Below are positions 32,610 to 41,709 of a stretch of 64,000 nucleotides of DNA, piece after piece. The position numbers and the translations under genes are program-made. Origin of the DNA: Nocardioides marmotae (GTDB lineage: Bacteria > Actinomycetota > Actinomycetes > Propionibacteriales > Nocardioidaceae); the NCBI RefSeq assembly GCF_013177455.1, contig NZ_CP053660.1, forward strand, positions 2,604,001 through 2,668,000. Reading direction: 5' to 3'. The notes under the pieces are model-generated. The model was not told where the DNA came from. It saw nothing but the letters and a program-made list of their open reading frames with translations, and did not search any database. How positions within the stretch are numbered: the stretch's first letter is position 1; every line of letters starts with the position of its first letter.

Positions 32610-33194
32610 TCAGGCCGGCTGCGCCAGCTCGACCTCGAGCAGCCCGCGCAGGCGCAGCAGCCCGTCGCGGATGCGTCCCTTGACGGTGCCGAGCGGCACG
32701 CCCAGGAGCCCGGCGACCTCCCGGTGGGTGTGGCCGCCGAAGTAGGCCAGCTCGAGGGCCTGGCGCTGCCCGACCGGCAGCGCCGCGAGCGCGCGGCGTA
32801 CCTCGGCCGCGTCGAGCGCGGCCTGGACCGCGGCGACGGTGACGTCGTGCTCGCGGACGACGCCGAGCCGGGCATCGGCCAGGTCCCGGCGCCGGGTCGC
32901 CTCGCTCGAGCGGACCCGGTCGACCGCGCGCCCGTGGGCCAGCGTCATCACCCACGCGAGGGCGGAACCTCGCGCCGGGTCGAAGCGCGAGGCCGTCTGC
33001 CACACCTGGAGCAGCACCTCCTGGGTGACCTCCTCGGCCTGGTGCACGTCGCGCAGCAGCCGGTGGGCGACGCCGAGCACGCGGGGCGCCACCACCTCAT
33101 AGACCTGGGCGAACGCCGTGGCGTCGCCCCGGCCGACCGCTGCCAGGTGGTCCTCCAGCGAGGCCGGGCCCCACTCCTGCTTGCGCTGCGGCAC
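32610..33194 (-). CDS. ECF RNA polymerase sigma factor, SigK-like
   Basis: A 194-residue ECF sigma factor. Region 2 has FAQVYEVVAPRVLGVAHRLLRD and EEVTQEVLLQVWQTASRFDPARGSALAWVMTLAHGRAVDRVR, a pattern close to SigK. Region 4 has LPVGQRQALELAYFGGHTHREVAGLLGVPLGTVKGRIRDGL. The GTG at 33194 follows a strong GGAGGGGGAGGAG; an upstream GTG at 33230 is less likely. No zinc-type anti-sigma factor (RskA) gene is adjacent. It is divergent from cydA with a 279-bp gap. Confidence 0.87.
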   Translation of the reverse strand: MPQRKQEWGPASLEDHLAAVGRGDATAFAQVYEVVAPRVLGVAHRLLRDVHQAEEVTQEVLLQVWQTASRFDPARGSALAWVMTLAHGRAVDRVRSSEATRRRDLADARLGVVREHDVTVAAVQAALDAAEVRRALAALPVGQRQALELAYFGGHTHREVAGLLGVPLGTVKGRIRDGLLRLRGLLEVELAQPA

Positions 33195-33348
33195 GCCGCT
33201 CCTCCCCCTCCATGCCCGCGTCAATTTCACTGACGCGCAATCAACTTGTGCACAAGGTACCCGGTCGAGGCGCGGGCACGCGGCGGTCCGTGCCGGTGGG
33301 TGGACGAGACCCGTGACGGGCCCGACGGCCTCCGGTCACGAGAAGGAG

Positions 33349-33384
33349 AGGACCAAGGTCCCGGCACCCGGGGACCCTGGCCCA
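33349..33384. promoter_or_regulatory. Tandem DevR/DosR-like boxes before cydA
   Basis: AGGACCAAGGTCCC (33349-33362) is the reverse orientation of the 30162 box with one change. A weaker copy GGGACCCTGGCCCA lies at 33371-33384, 22 bp further on. Two adjacent boxes are usual at strongly DevR-dependent promoters. The region also carries the -1 side of the sigK-like gene. Confidence 0.6.
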
Positions 33385-33473
33385 TGCCGCAACACGAGCC
33401 TCGATTCCTACGGTGGTCGACGCCGGACTCCCGGCGTGCTCACCCCATCAGGACCACCCCAGGAAGAGGGACC

Positions 33474-34931
33474 GTGGACCCGCTCGACATCGCACGGTGG
33501 CAGTTCGCCATCACGACCGTCTACCACTTCATGTTCGTGCCGATCAGCATCGGCTTGTCGGCCATGGTGGCCGGCTACCAGGTGGCCTGGTTGCGCACCG
33601 GCAACACCCAGTGGTTACGGCTCACCCGCTTCTTCGGCAAGCTCTTCCTGATCAACTTCGCCATCGGCGTGGTCACCGGCATCGTCCAGGAGTTCCAGTT
33701 CGGCATGAACTGGAGCGACTACAGCCGCTTCGTCGGCGACGTCTTCGGCGCACCGCTGGCCATCGAGGGCCTGCTCGCGTTCTTCCTCGAGTCCACGTTC
33801 CTCGGCCTGTGGATCTTCGGCTGGGACCGGCTCCCCGCGAAGCTGCACAACGCCTGCATGTGGCTGGTCCACCTCGGCACGCTGTTCTCCGCCTACTTCA
33901 TCCTGGCGGCCAACTCCTGGATGCAGAACCCGGTCGGGTACGCGTTCAACCCCGAGACCGGACGCGCGGAGATGAACGACTTCGCCGCGGTGATGTTCAA
34001 CAAGGTCCAGCTGGTGACCTTCCCGCACGTCGTGCTGGCGGCGTACATGACCGCCGCCGCGTTCGTCGTCGGCATCGCGTTCTGGCACATGCGCCGCGAG
34101 CAGGCCGTCGACGCGACCAGCGACGAGACGAGCATGTGGCGCAAGGCCACCCGGACCGGCGCCTGGATCGTGCTGGTCACCGGCATCGGGGTCGCCGCGG
34201 TCGGCGACATCCAGGGCAAGGTCATGACCGAGGTCCAGCCGATGAAGATGGCCGCGGCCGAGGCGCTCTACGAGACCGAGCAGCCGGCGTCGTTCTCGGT
34301 GCTGACCATCGGCACGCCGGACGGTGAGCACGAGAAGTTCGCCATCACGATCCCCCGCCTGCTGTCCTTCCTCGCGACCGGCACCACCGACGGGGAGGTC
34401 AAGGGCATCCGCGAGCTGCGCGAGCAGTACAAGGAGACCTACGGCCAGGACCCCGGCGCCGCCTACTACTCCGCCGGCGACTACACGCCCAACATCCCCA
34501 CGACGTACTGGACCTTCCGGTTCATGATGGGCCTGGGCTTCCTCGCCATGGGCGTGGCGACCTGGCTGCTCTGGGCGACGCGCAAGGGCCGGGCCCCCGC
34601 CGGGCGGCTGCTCTACCTCGCGGTCGTGCTGCTCCCCTTCATGCCGCTGTTCGCCAACTCGATGGGCTGGATCTTCACCGAGCTCGGTCGCCAGCCCTGG
34701 GCGGTCTTCGGGCTGATGACCACCGCCTCGGCCGTCTCCCCCGGCGTCAGCGCCACCGAGATGCTGATCTCGCTGATCACGCTCACCGCCGTCTACGGCG
34801 TCCTGGCGATCGTCGAGGTCCGCCTGCTCCTCACCTACATCCGCAAGGGCGCCGACCCGGTGACGGAGGACGACCTGCCCAAGGTCCGCTCCGACGACGA
34901 CGCCGACAAGCCCTTCGCCTTCGCCTACTGA
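33474..34931 (+). CDS. cydA: Cytochrome bd oxidase subunit I
   Basis: A 485-residue membrane protein, start GTG 33474 after AGGAAGAGGG. Family marks are RWQFAITTVYHFMFVPISIG with the haem-ligand His near residue 18, the EFQFGMNWSDYSRFVGDVFGAPLAIEGL block, NSWMQNPVGY, and the GRQPWAVFGLM motif near the C-terminus. The Q-loop is short. It catalyses quinol oxidation with O2 reduction to water at the membrane with CydB. It leads the cydA-cydB-cydDC operon behind two DevR-like boxes. Confidence 0.95.
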   Translation: MDPLDIARWQFAITTVYHFMFVPISIGLSAMVAGYQVAWLRTGNTQWLRLTRFFGKLFLINFAIGVVTGIVQEFQFGMNWSDYSRFVGDVFGAPLAIEGLLAFFLESTFLGLWIFGWDRLPAKLHNACMWLVHLGTLFSAYFILAANSWMQNPVGYAFNPETGRAEMNDFAAVMFNKVQLVTFPHVVLAAYMTAAAFVVGIAFWHMRREQAVDATSDETSMWRKATRTGAWIVLVTGIGVAAVGDIQGKVMTEVQPMKMAAAEALYETEQPASFSVLTIGTPDGEHEKFAITIPRLLSFLATGTTDGEVKGIRELREQYKETYGQDPGAAYYSAGDYTPNIPTTYWTFRFMMGLGFLAMGVATWLLWATRKGRAPAGRLLYLAVVLLPFMPLFANSMGWIFTELGRQPWAVFGLMTTASAVSPGVSATEMLISLITLTAVYGVLAIVEVRLLLTYIRKGADPVTEDDLPKVRSDDDADKPFAFAY

Positions 34932-34968
34932 GCCGACCCGGCACCTCCAGGAAAGAGATCTGCACCCC

Positions 34969-35988
34969 ATGGAACTCACCACCGTCTGGTTCGCGCTCAT
35001 CGCGATCCTCTGGATGGGCTACTTCGCCCTCGAGGGCTTCGACTTCGGTGTCGGCATGCTCCTGCCCGTCCTGGGCAAGAGCGACCGCGAGCGTCGCGTC
35101 CTGATCAACACCATCGGCCCGGTCTGGGACGGCAACGAGGTCTGGCTCCTCGTCGCCGGCGGCGCGACGTTCGCGGCGTTCCCCGAGTGGTACGCCACGC
35201 TCTTCAGCGGCTTCTACCTCCCGCTGCTGCTCATCCTGGTCGCGCTCATCGTCCGCGGCGTGGCCTTCGAGTACCGCCACAAGCACGAGGACGCGACCTG
35301 GAAGTCGCGCTGGGACACCGCGATCATCGTCGGCTCGTTCGTGCCCGCGTTCCTGTGGGGCGTGGCCTTCGCCAACATCGTGGGCGGGGTGAAGATCGAC
35401 GCCGAGATGGAGTACGTCGGCGGGTTCTTCGAGCTGCTCAACCCCTACGCCCTGCTCGGCGGCGCGATGACGCTGCTGCTCTTCCTCACCCACGGCGCGG
35501 TCTTCATCTCGCTCAAGACCGACGGCCCGATCCGCCTCGCGGCCCGGGCGCTGGCCGTCAAGGTCGGCCTGGCCGCGGCCGTGGTCACCGTGGTCTTCCT
35601 GACCTGGACCCAGCTCGAGACCGGCAGCACCGCCTCGCTGGTCGCCTTCGGCCTCGCCGCGGTCGCCCTGGTCGCCGGCCTGGTCGCCCTGCCCGCCGCG
35701 CGGGAGGGCTGGGCGTTCCTCGGGACGTTCCTCGCGATCCTGCTCGGCGTGGCCGGGCTGTTCCTCGCGCTGTTCCCCGACGTGATGCCCACGACGCTGG
35801 CCGACGGCATCAGCCTGACGACGACGAACGCCGCCGCGACGGCGTACACGCTCAAGATCATGACCGTCGTGGCCGCGATCTTCACCCCGCTCGTCCTGAT
35901 GTACCAGGCGTGGACCTACTGGGTCTTCCGCAAGCGGATCTCCGTGCACCACATCCCCGAGCCGGCCCTGGCCGGCCAGGGTTCGTGA
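34969..35988 (+). CDS. cydB: Cytochrome bd oxidase subunit II
   Basis: A 339-residue polytopic protein starting 37 bp after cydA with a purine-rich AGGAAAGAGA site. Typical CydB segments are WMGYFALEGFDFGVGMLLP, the NTIGPVWDGNEVWLLVAGGATFAAFPEWYAT stretch, and LLNPYALLGGAM. It completes the quinol oxidase with CydA. Its stop overlaps the GTG of the cydDC fusion gene. Confidence 0.95.
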   Translation: MELTTVWFALIAILWMGYFALEGFDFGVGMLLPVLGKSDRERRVLINTIGPVWDGNEVWLLVAGGATFAAFPEWYATLFSGFYLPLLLILVALIVRGVAFEYRHKHEDATWKSRWDTAIIVGSFVPAFLWGVAFANIVGGVKIDAEMEYVGGFFELLNPYALLGGAMTLLLFLTHGAVFISLKTDGPIRLAARALAVKVGLAAAVVTVVFLTWTQLETGSTASLVAFGLAAVALVAGLVALPAAREGWAFLGTFLAILLGVAGLFLALFPDVMPTTLADGISLTTTNAAATAYTLKIMTVVAAIFTPLVLMYQAWTYWVFRKRISVHHIPEPALAGQGS

Positions 35989-38900
35989 AGCCGACCGACC
36001 CTCGCCTGCGCCGCCAGCTGGCCCCCGCCCGGGGCCAGCTGGCGGGCGTGCTGGCGAGCGGGCTGCTCGGCGCGGTCCTGGTCGTCGCCCAGGCGTGGGT
36101 GGTCACCGGGCTCGTCGTCGCGGTCGTGCGCGAGGAGCCGCTGCGGGGCTGGGCGGTCGCCGTGGCCGTCGTCCTCGGCCTCCGCGCCCTGACCGGCTGG
36201 GCGGGCGACGCCTTCGCCGCCCGGGCCGCGGCCCGGGTGGGCACGCACCTGCGCCGCCAGGTCGTCGGCGCCCTGCTGCGCCGCGGCCGGGCCGAGCCCG
36301 GGGACGCGGTCCTGCTGACCCGCGGCGTCTCCGCGGCCGAGCCGTACCTCACCCGCTACCTGCCGGCCGTCGTCCTCGCCGGCGTCCTGCCCCTGCTGAC
36401 CCTCGTGGTCATCGCCACCCAGGACCTGTTGTCCGCGGTCATCGTCGCCGCGACCCTGCCGCTCGTACCGGTCTTCGGCGCGCTCGTCGGGCTGGCCACA
36501 CGGGACAAGGCCGAGGAGCAGTGGCGCGCGATGGCGGCCCTCTCCGGCCACTTCCTCGACGTCGTCCGGGGCCTCCCCACGCTCGTGGCCTACCGGCGGG
36601 CCCGGGTGCAGTCGCGCACCATCGCCCGGGTCACCGACCGCTACCGCCGCGCCTCGCTCGGCACCCTGCGGGTGGCCTTCGCCTCCTCCGCCATCCTCGA
36701 GCTGGTCGCGACCCTGTCGGTCGCCCTGGTCGCGGTCACCGTCGGCGTCCGCCTCGCCCACGGCGACCTCGGGCTGACCACCGCGCTGTTCGTGCTGCTG
36801 CTGGCTCCCGAGGCGTACTGGCCGCTGCGCCGCGTCGGCGCGGAGTTCCACGCCGCCGCCGAGGGCGTGGCCACCTTCGAGGCCGTCGACGCGCTCGTCT
36901 CCGGCACCCCCGAGGCCGACCCCGCCGACCGCCCGGCCGCGGGCGACCTCGAGCTCGACGGCATCACCGTCACCCACCCCGGCCGCACCGTGCCGGCCGT
37001 GGCGTCCCTGACCGCCACCGTCCCCGCCCGCGGGGTCACGGTGGTCACCGGCCCGTCCGGGTGCGGCAAGTCCACGCTGCTCGCGACGATCGCCGGCCTG
37101 CTGGCCCGCGACACCGGATCGGTCAGCATCGACGGGCGTCCCGTCGGCGGCCGCTCCTGGCAGGAGCAGATCGCCTGGCTCCCCCAGCGGCCGGTCTTCG
37201 TCGCCGGCACGCTGGCCGACAACCTGCGCCTCGGCACGCCCGATGCGAGCGACGACCAGCTCTGGTCGGCCCTGCGGCGGGTCGCGCTCGCCGAGCGCGT
37301 GCTCGCGCTCCCCGAGGGCCTCGACACCCCGCTCGGCGAGGACGGCCTGACCCTCTCCGCCGGCGAGCGGGCGCGCCTCGCGCTCGCCCGGGTGCTGGTC
37401 GCCGACCGGCCCTGGGTGCTGCTCGACGAGCCCACCGCCCACCTCGACGACCTCACCGAGCAGGTCATCGTCGACACCGTCGCCGAGCTCGGCCGCACCA
37501 GCGGCGTCGTGGTCGTCGCCCACCGCCCCGCCCTGCTCGAGGTCGCCGACCACCACCTGGCGATGTCTGCCCCGGCCCAGGACGTCACGCCAGCGCCGGC
37601 GGTCGAGGCGGCCGCCGCGGCCCCGACGGCCGTCGAGGCACCCGCCGACCCGGCCGAGGAGGACCAGGAGCAGGACCAGCCGGTCGGCAGCCTGTGGCCC
37701 TCGACCCTCGTCGGTGCCCTGGCCTCGGCCTCGGGCGTCGCGCTGACCGCCACCGCCGGCTGGCTGATCGTCCAGGCCTCCACCCACCCGCCCGTGCTCA
37801 CCTTGATGATCGCCGTGGTCGGCGTGCGGGCCTTCGGCCTGGCCCGCCCGGTGCTGCGGTACGCCGAGCGGCTGGGCTCCCACGACGTCGCGCTGCGCCT
37901 GCTGGCCCGCCGCCGCGTCGAGGTGTACGACGCGCTGGTCCCGCTCACCCCGGGCCGGCTCGGCCGGCGACGCGGGGACCTGCTCGCCTCCGTGGTCGAC
38001 GACGTCGACGGCGTGGTCGACGCCGAGCTCCGGGTGCGGATGCCGGTGCGCCAGGCGGCCCTCGTGGTGCTGCTGGGCGGTGCGGTCGCGACCTGGCTCG
38101 CACCCGCGGCCGGCCTCGCGATCACCGCCTTCGCGGCGGTGGCCGGCACGGCGGCGTACCTCCTGGGCCGGCACGGCGCCGAGTCCGCCGAGCGGGCCGC
38201 GGTCGAGCACCGCGCAGCCCTCTCCGCCGCGGCCGTCGAGGTCACCTCGGTGCTGCCGGAGCTGGTGATGTGGCAGGCCGGGGACCGCGCCGCGGACCGG
38301 GTCGGCACGCTCAGCGACCGGCTCGGCCGCTCGACCCTGCGCTCCGGCGCCTGGTCCGGCGCGGCTCGCGCGGTCGTCCTCGCCGCCACCGGCGGGTCGC
38401 TCGCGCTGACCGCCCAGGTCGCGGCCGAGGCCGTGGGCGCCGGGGGGCTCTCCGGCCCGATGGCCGCGCTGCTGGTGCTGCTGCCGCTCGCCCTGGCCGA
38501 CGTGCTCCTCCCCCTGGCCGACGCCGGCGCGCTCTCCTCGCGCACCGACGCCGCCGCTGCCCGGCTGCACGAGCTCGAGCACCGCGCCCCTGCGGTCCGG
38601 GCCACCGTGGCGACCGCCGAGCCCGACGGGCACGACGTCGTGGTCGACCACGTCCGCGGCGGCTGGGACGGCGCCCGCTCGGGCCTGCACGAGGTCTCCT
38701 TCGACGTCCCGCCCGGCGCCCGGGTCGGCGTGGTCGGGCCCTCGGGCTCGGGCAAGAGCACGCTCGCCGCGCTGCTGCTGCGCTTCCTCGACCCGGCCGC
38801 CGGCGCGATCCGCCTCGGCGGGGCGCGCACCACCGACGTCGCGCCCGACGACGTACGTCGCCTGGTCGGCCTGGTCGACGACGACCCGCACGTCTTCGCC

Positions 38901-39305
38901 AGCACGCTGGTGGAGAACGTCCGGTTCGCGCGGCCGGGCGCCTCCGACGCCGAGGTCGAGGACGCCCTGCGCCGAGCCCGGCTCGGCCACTGGCTCGACT
39001 CGCTGCCCGACGGCCTGGAGACCTGGCTCGGCGAGGGCCACGCCCAGGTCTCGGGCGGCGAGCGCGCCCGGATCGCCGTGGCCCGGTCGCTGCTGGCCGC
39101 GCACCCGGTGCTGGTGCTCGACGAGCCGACCGCGCACCTGGACCACGCCACGGCCTCCGAGCTGGTCGCGGAGCTGCTCACCGGGCCGCGCGAGCGCAGC
39201 CTGGTGTGGATCACCCACGACGGCAGCGGCCTGGACCTGGTCGACTCCGTCGTCGACCTCGGCGCCCGGCCCGGCGCCGAGACGCCTCAGCGAAGCCGGC
39301 GGTAG
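35985..39305 (+). CDS. cydDC: Fused CydD-CydC ABC exporter
   Basis: A 1106-residue protein starting at GTG 35985 in a GTGA overlap with cydB. It holds two complete ABC exporter halves: membrane domain and ATPase with Walker A GPSGCGKST, signature LSAGERARLALAR and Walker B VLLDEPTAHLDD, then an Ala/Pro/Glu linker (about 530-565), then a second membrane domain with Walker A GPSGSGKST, signature VSGGERARIAVAR and VLVLDEPTAHLDH. CydDC exports thiols such as cysteine or glutathione in model bacteria and is needed for bd oxidase assembly. In many bacteria the halves are separate genes. The last 19 bp overlap the convergent PPOX gene. Confidence 0.93.
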   Translation: MKPTDPRLRRQLAPARGQLAGVLASGLLGAVLVVAQAWVVTGLVVAVVREEPLRGWAVAVAVVLGLRALTGWAGDAFAARAAARVGTHLRRQVVGALLRRGRAEPGDAVLLTRGVSAAEPYLTRYLPAVVLAGVLPLLTLVVIATQDLLSAVIVAATLPLVPVFGALVGLATRDKAEEQWRAMAALSGHFLDVVRGLPTLVAYRRARVQSRTIARVTDRYRRASLGTLRVAFASSAILELVATLSVALVAVTVGVRLAHGDLGLTTALFVLLLAPEAYWPLRRVGAEFHAAAEGVATFEAVDALVSGTPEADPADRPAAGDLELDGITVTHPGRTVPAVASLTATVPARGVTVVTGPSGCGKSTLLATIAGLLARDTGSVSIDGRPVGGRSWQEQIAWLPQRPVFVAGTLADNLRLGTPDASDDQLWSALRRVALAERVLALPEGLDTPLGEDGLTLSAGERARLALARVLVADRPWVLLDEPTAHLDDLTEQVIVDTVAELGRTSGVVVVAHRPALLEVADHHLAMSAPAQDVTPAPAVEAAAAAPTAVEAPADPAEEDQEQDQPVGSLWPSTLVGALASASGVALTATAGWLIVQASTHPPVLTLMIAVVGVRAFGLARPVLRYAERLGSHDVALRLLARRRVEVYDALVPLTPGRLGRRRGDLLASVVDDVDGVVDAELRVRMPVRQAALVVLLGGAVATWLAPAAGLAITAFAAVAGTAAYLLGRHGAESAERAAVEHRAALSAAAVEVTSVLPELVMWQAGDRAADRVGTLSDRLGRSTLRSGAWSGAARAVVLAATGGSLALTAQVAAEAVGAGGLSGPMAALLVLLPLALADVLLPLADAGALSSRTDAAAARLHELEHRAPAVRATVATAEPDGHDVVVDHVRGGWDGARSGLHEVSFDVPPGARVGVVGPSGSGKSTLAALLLRFLDPAAGAIRLGGARTTDVAPDDVRRLVGLVDDDPHVFASTLVENVRFARPGASDAEVEDALRRARLGHWLDSLPDGLETWLGEGHAQVSGGERARIAVARSLLAAHPVLVLDEPTAHLDHATASELVAELLTGPRERSLVWITHDGSGLDLVDSVVDLGARPGAETPQRSRR

Positions 39306-39736
39306 TCCTGGTCGCGGACCGGGTCCCACCCGGTCCCGAGCCGGCGCCCGGTGAGCTCGGTCCAGCACATCCGCACCACCACGGTCCGCTCGCCGGGCGC
39401 CCACGCGCGCGGCGGGCGGACCCGCTCGAGCGCGGCCACCGCCTCGGCGTCGGAGAGCTCGTCGACCGGGCCGCGGGCCAGCACGCTCCACCCGCGCTGG
39501 TCGGCATGGTCGAGCCCGTCGACCTGGAAGGCGACAGTGGCGCCGGAGCCGCCCTGGGCGATCCGCGCCAGCGCGGAGGCGGGCTTGGTGCGCACCAGCA
39601 CCGCGTCGTCGAGCACGCTGTAGTTGACCGGGTGGATGCGCGGCCCGTCCTCGGCCCAGAAGGCGATCCGGCCGACCACCCCGCGCTCCAGGAGCGTGCG
39701 GCAGTCCTCGGCGTCCAGCTCGGTCTCCGACCTCAT
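39287..39736 (-). CDS. PPOX-fold (pyridoxamine 5'-phosphate oxidase-like) protein
   Basis: A 149-residue split-barrel protein with the pattern LLERGVVGRIAFWAEDGPRIHPVNYSV-type N-terminus, VAFQVDGLDHADQRGWSVLARG, and MCWTELTGRRL. It is a paralog of the 30234-30647 protein; both end in a TGRRL motif. It reads towards cydDC and overlaps its end by 19 bp. A half-conserved DevR-like box lies in the divergent gap before its start. Confidence 0.85.
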   Translation of the reverse strand: MRSETELDAEDCRTLLERGVVGRIAFWAEDGPRIHPVNYSVLDDAVLVRTKPASALARIAQGGSGATVAFQVDGLDHADQRGWSVLARGPVDELSDAEAVAALERVRPPRAWAPGERTVVVRMCWTELTGRRLGTGWDPVRDQDYRRLR

Positions 39737-39769
39737 GGGCCGATCCTTGCACCGCCCGCCGCCGCTCTC

Positions 39770-39783
39770 AGGCCTTTGGTCCC
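39770..39783. promoter_or_regulatory. Degenerate DevR/DosR-like box before the stress protein gene
   Basis: AGGCCTTTGGTCCC keeps the TTGGTCCC half of the box and differs in three positions of the other half. It ends 59 bp before the ATG at 39842, the same distance as the box before the 30234 gene. Confidence 0.55.
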
Positions 39784-39841
39784 AACCGGCTCGGGCCGTC
39801 CGCCCATGGGCATCCGGCCCCGCTCACGCGAGCGTGGGGCC

Positions 39842-40753
39842 ATGGACGAGAACACCACCCGCACCGCGGTCCCCGCCGGCAGCATCGTCGTCGGCGTCGA
39901 CGGCTCCGACTGCGCTGCGCAGGCCGTCGCCTGGGCCGCCGACCAGGCCGTGCTGGAGTCCCGCCGGCTCGTGCTGCTGCACGCCGCGGACTCGATGAGC
40001 ACCACCACGAGCATGTGGCTGACCTCGATGGCCGTCGACCCGACGGAGGTACGCCGCGACATCGAGGCCGGGGGGCGCGACCTGCTCGCCCGGACCGCCG
40101 CGGAGCTCGGCACGAGCCACCCGTCGGTCGAGCTGGTGGAGGTCCTCCAGCAGGTCGACCCGCGCCTGGCGCTCATCGAGGCGAGCGCCGTCGCCCACAC
40201 CACCGTCGTCGGCTCGCACGGCCGCGGGCCGGTCTCCGGCCTGCTGCTGGGCTCGGTCGGCGTCGCGGTCGCCCGCCACGCGAAGGGCCCGGTCGTCGTG
40301 GTCCGCCCCGGCAGCCCCAACGCCCCGCGCCACGGCGTGATCGTCGGCGTCGACGGCACCGAGCGCTCGCTGCCGGCCCTCGAGGCGGCGTACCGCCACG
40401 CCTCGGTGCGACGCCTGCCGCTCACGGTCGTCCACTGCTTCTGGGACGTCATCGCGGCGACCACCCCCGGCCACATCGTCCCGAGCGCGGGGGCCGACAC
40501 CGAGGACCTGCGGCGCCTGGTCGGCGAGAGCGTCGCCGGCATGTCGGAGAAGTTCCCCGACGTCCCGGTCACCATCGAGCTGGCCCGCGGGCTGGCCGAG
40601 GAGGTCCTCGGCCGGGAGTCGGCCGAGCACGACCTCGTGGTCGTCGGCCACCACCGCACCGGGCCGGTCACCGCCCTGCTGCGCGGCTCGGTGAGCACCG
40701 CCGTGGTCGAGCACGCCACCTGCCCCGTGCTCGTCGTGCCCTCCACCGACTGA
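39842..40753 (+). CDS. Tandem universal stress protein (UspA-type)
   Basis: The 303-residue product has two Usp domains in series. Each has the opening (V)VGVDGS/T segment (residues 15-22 and about 163-169) and the ATP-binding GX2GX9G(S) pattern: VVGSHGRGPVSGLLLGSVG and VVGHHRTGPVTALLRGSVS. The double-domain form is typical of DevR-regulated Usp proteins in mycobacteria and may sense ATP in non-replicating cells. The start is ATG 39842. Confidence 0.92.
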   Translation: MDENTTRTAVPAGSIVVGVDGSDCAAQAVAWAADQAVLESRRLVLLHAADSMSTTTSMWLTSMAVDPTEVRRDIEAGGRDLLARTAAELGTSHPSVELVEVLQQVDPRLALIEASAVAHTTVVGSHGRGPVSGLLLGSVGVAVARHAKGPVVVVRPGSPNAPRHGVIVGVDGTERSLPALEAAYRHASVRRLPLTVVHCFWDVIAATTPGHIVPSAGADTEDLRRLVGESVAGMSEKFPDVPVTIELARGLAEEVLGRESAEHDLVVVGHHRTGPVTALLRGSVSTAVVEHATCPVLVVPSTD

Positions 40754-40928
40754 GCCTGCCGACTTGAGCCTGCCGACTGAGCCTGCGCCGCGCGTCTGCC
40801 GGCTCGAAGCTGTCCGGGATCGTCCGGATCCTCCGGTTGGTGATCGGCGCGCACTCGCGTCCCACCACCATCGCCGCGAGGCCAGGACGCGAGGTGTCCT
40901 GGCAACGGCGTGGAAGGTAGGAGACGAG

Positions 40929-41348
40929 ATGAAGCGCACTGCTGCTGTGCTGGTGGCCCTCGGGCTGGCGCTGGGCGGGATGACCGCCTCGGCGTCTGCC
41001 GAGGGTGGCGCCAAGGAGGAGCGGGTGATCAAGCGCCTGAAGGGCGATCCCGAGTACCCCGACATCGACGGCGGCGGGAAGATCGTCGGCAAGGACGGTC
41101 GCGGGATCTTCGTCTACACGCAGATCCGCTCGTGCGGCAAGGGCTCCTGGAAGAAGCTGGAGCGCGTCACCACCACGAAGACCGGGGTCTACAAGACGCT
41201 GACCTACCGGCCCGCGGACATGAAGAAGTTCAAGGTCAAGAAGTACGACGTGGAGTTCCCCGCCTCGGTCCAGTTCCGCGTCTTCATCCCGCCGACTGAG
41301 ACCTACAAGGCGGTGCGGCTCGAGGACAACCAGTGCTTCGGAGGATGA
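40929..41348 (+). CDS. Small secreted protein of unknown function
   Basis: A 139-residue protein with a Sec signal peptide (residues 1-25, cleavage likely after ASASA). The mature part is lysine- and beta-rich with two cysteines (IRSCGKGSW near the middle, DNQCFGG at the end) that could form a disulfide. I recognise no family. It is monocistronic, and short GAGCCTGCCGACT repeats precede it at about 40753-40785. Confidence 0.75.
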   Translation: MKRTAAVLVALGLALGGMTASASAEGGAKEERVIKRLKGDPEYPDIDGGGKIVGKDGRGIFVYTQIRSCGKGSWKKLERVTTTKTGVYKTLTYRPADMKKFKVKKYDVEFPASVQFRVFIPPTETYKAVRLEDNQCFGG

Positions 41349-41709
41349 CCGCCGCGGCCGGGTCAGGCCGACAGGGGCTGGTGAGGCTCGTCCCGGTCGA
41401 CATCGGCAGTTCCCGTGCGTGATCGAGCGAAGCGCTGACTCGACCGGTCAGAAGTGCCGACTCGGCGGCCCACCGTCGTCAGCCCCCGGTCGTCCTGCCT
41501 CCCCTGGCAGGGACATCCGGGCGCGCCGCAGGTCGGGTCGTTGGCGGGGTCGGTGCGGCTCGCGAACCGCTGCGCGGCCTGATCGGCGCACCCCACCGGG
41601 GCCAGCGGTTTCCCGCGGCCGCGCAGTCATCCGACGCCACCTGGTACGGCCCCACGAGCGTGCCTGTACCCCGCCGGCTGGGGGGTCCGGCGGGGTCGTG
41701 GGCGGTGGG
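41349..41709. other. 361-bp convergent gap, nothing recognised
   Basis: The gap lies between the secreted protein gene and the convergent HNH gene. Open frames are present but have no plausible start or composition. No clear hairpin is seen. Confidence 0.4.

Noticed and set aside
35916-39752. 1278-residue open frame on the minus strand opposite cydDC
   Set aside because: Composition is Arg/Gly/Asp shadow type. The plus strand has two complete ABC transporter halves with all motifs.
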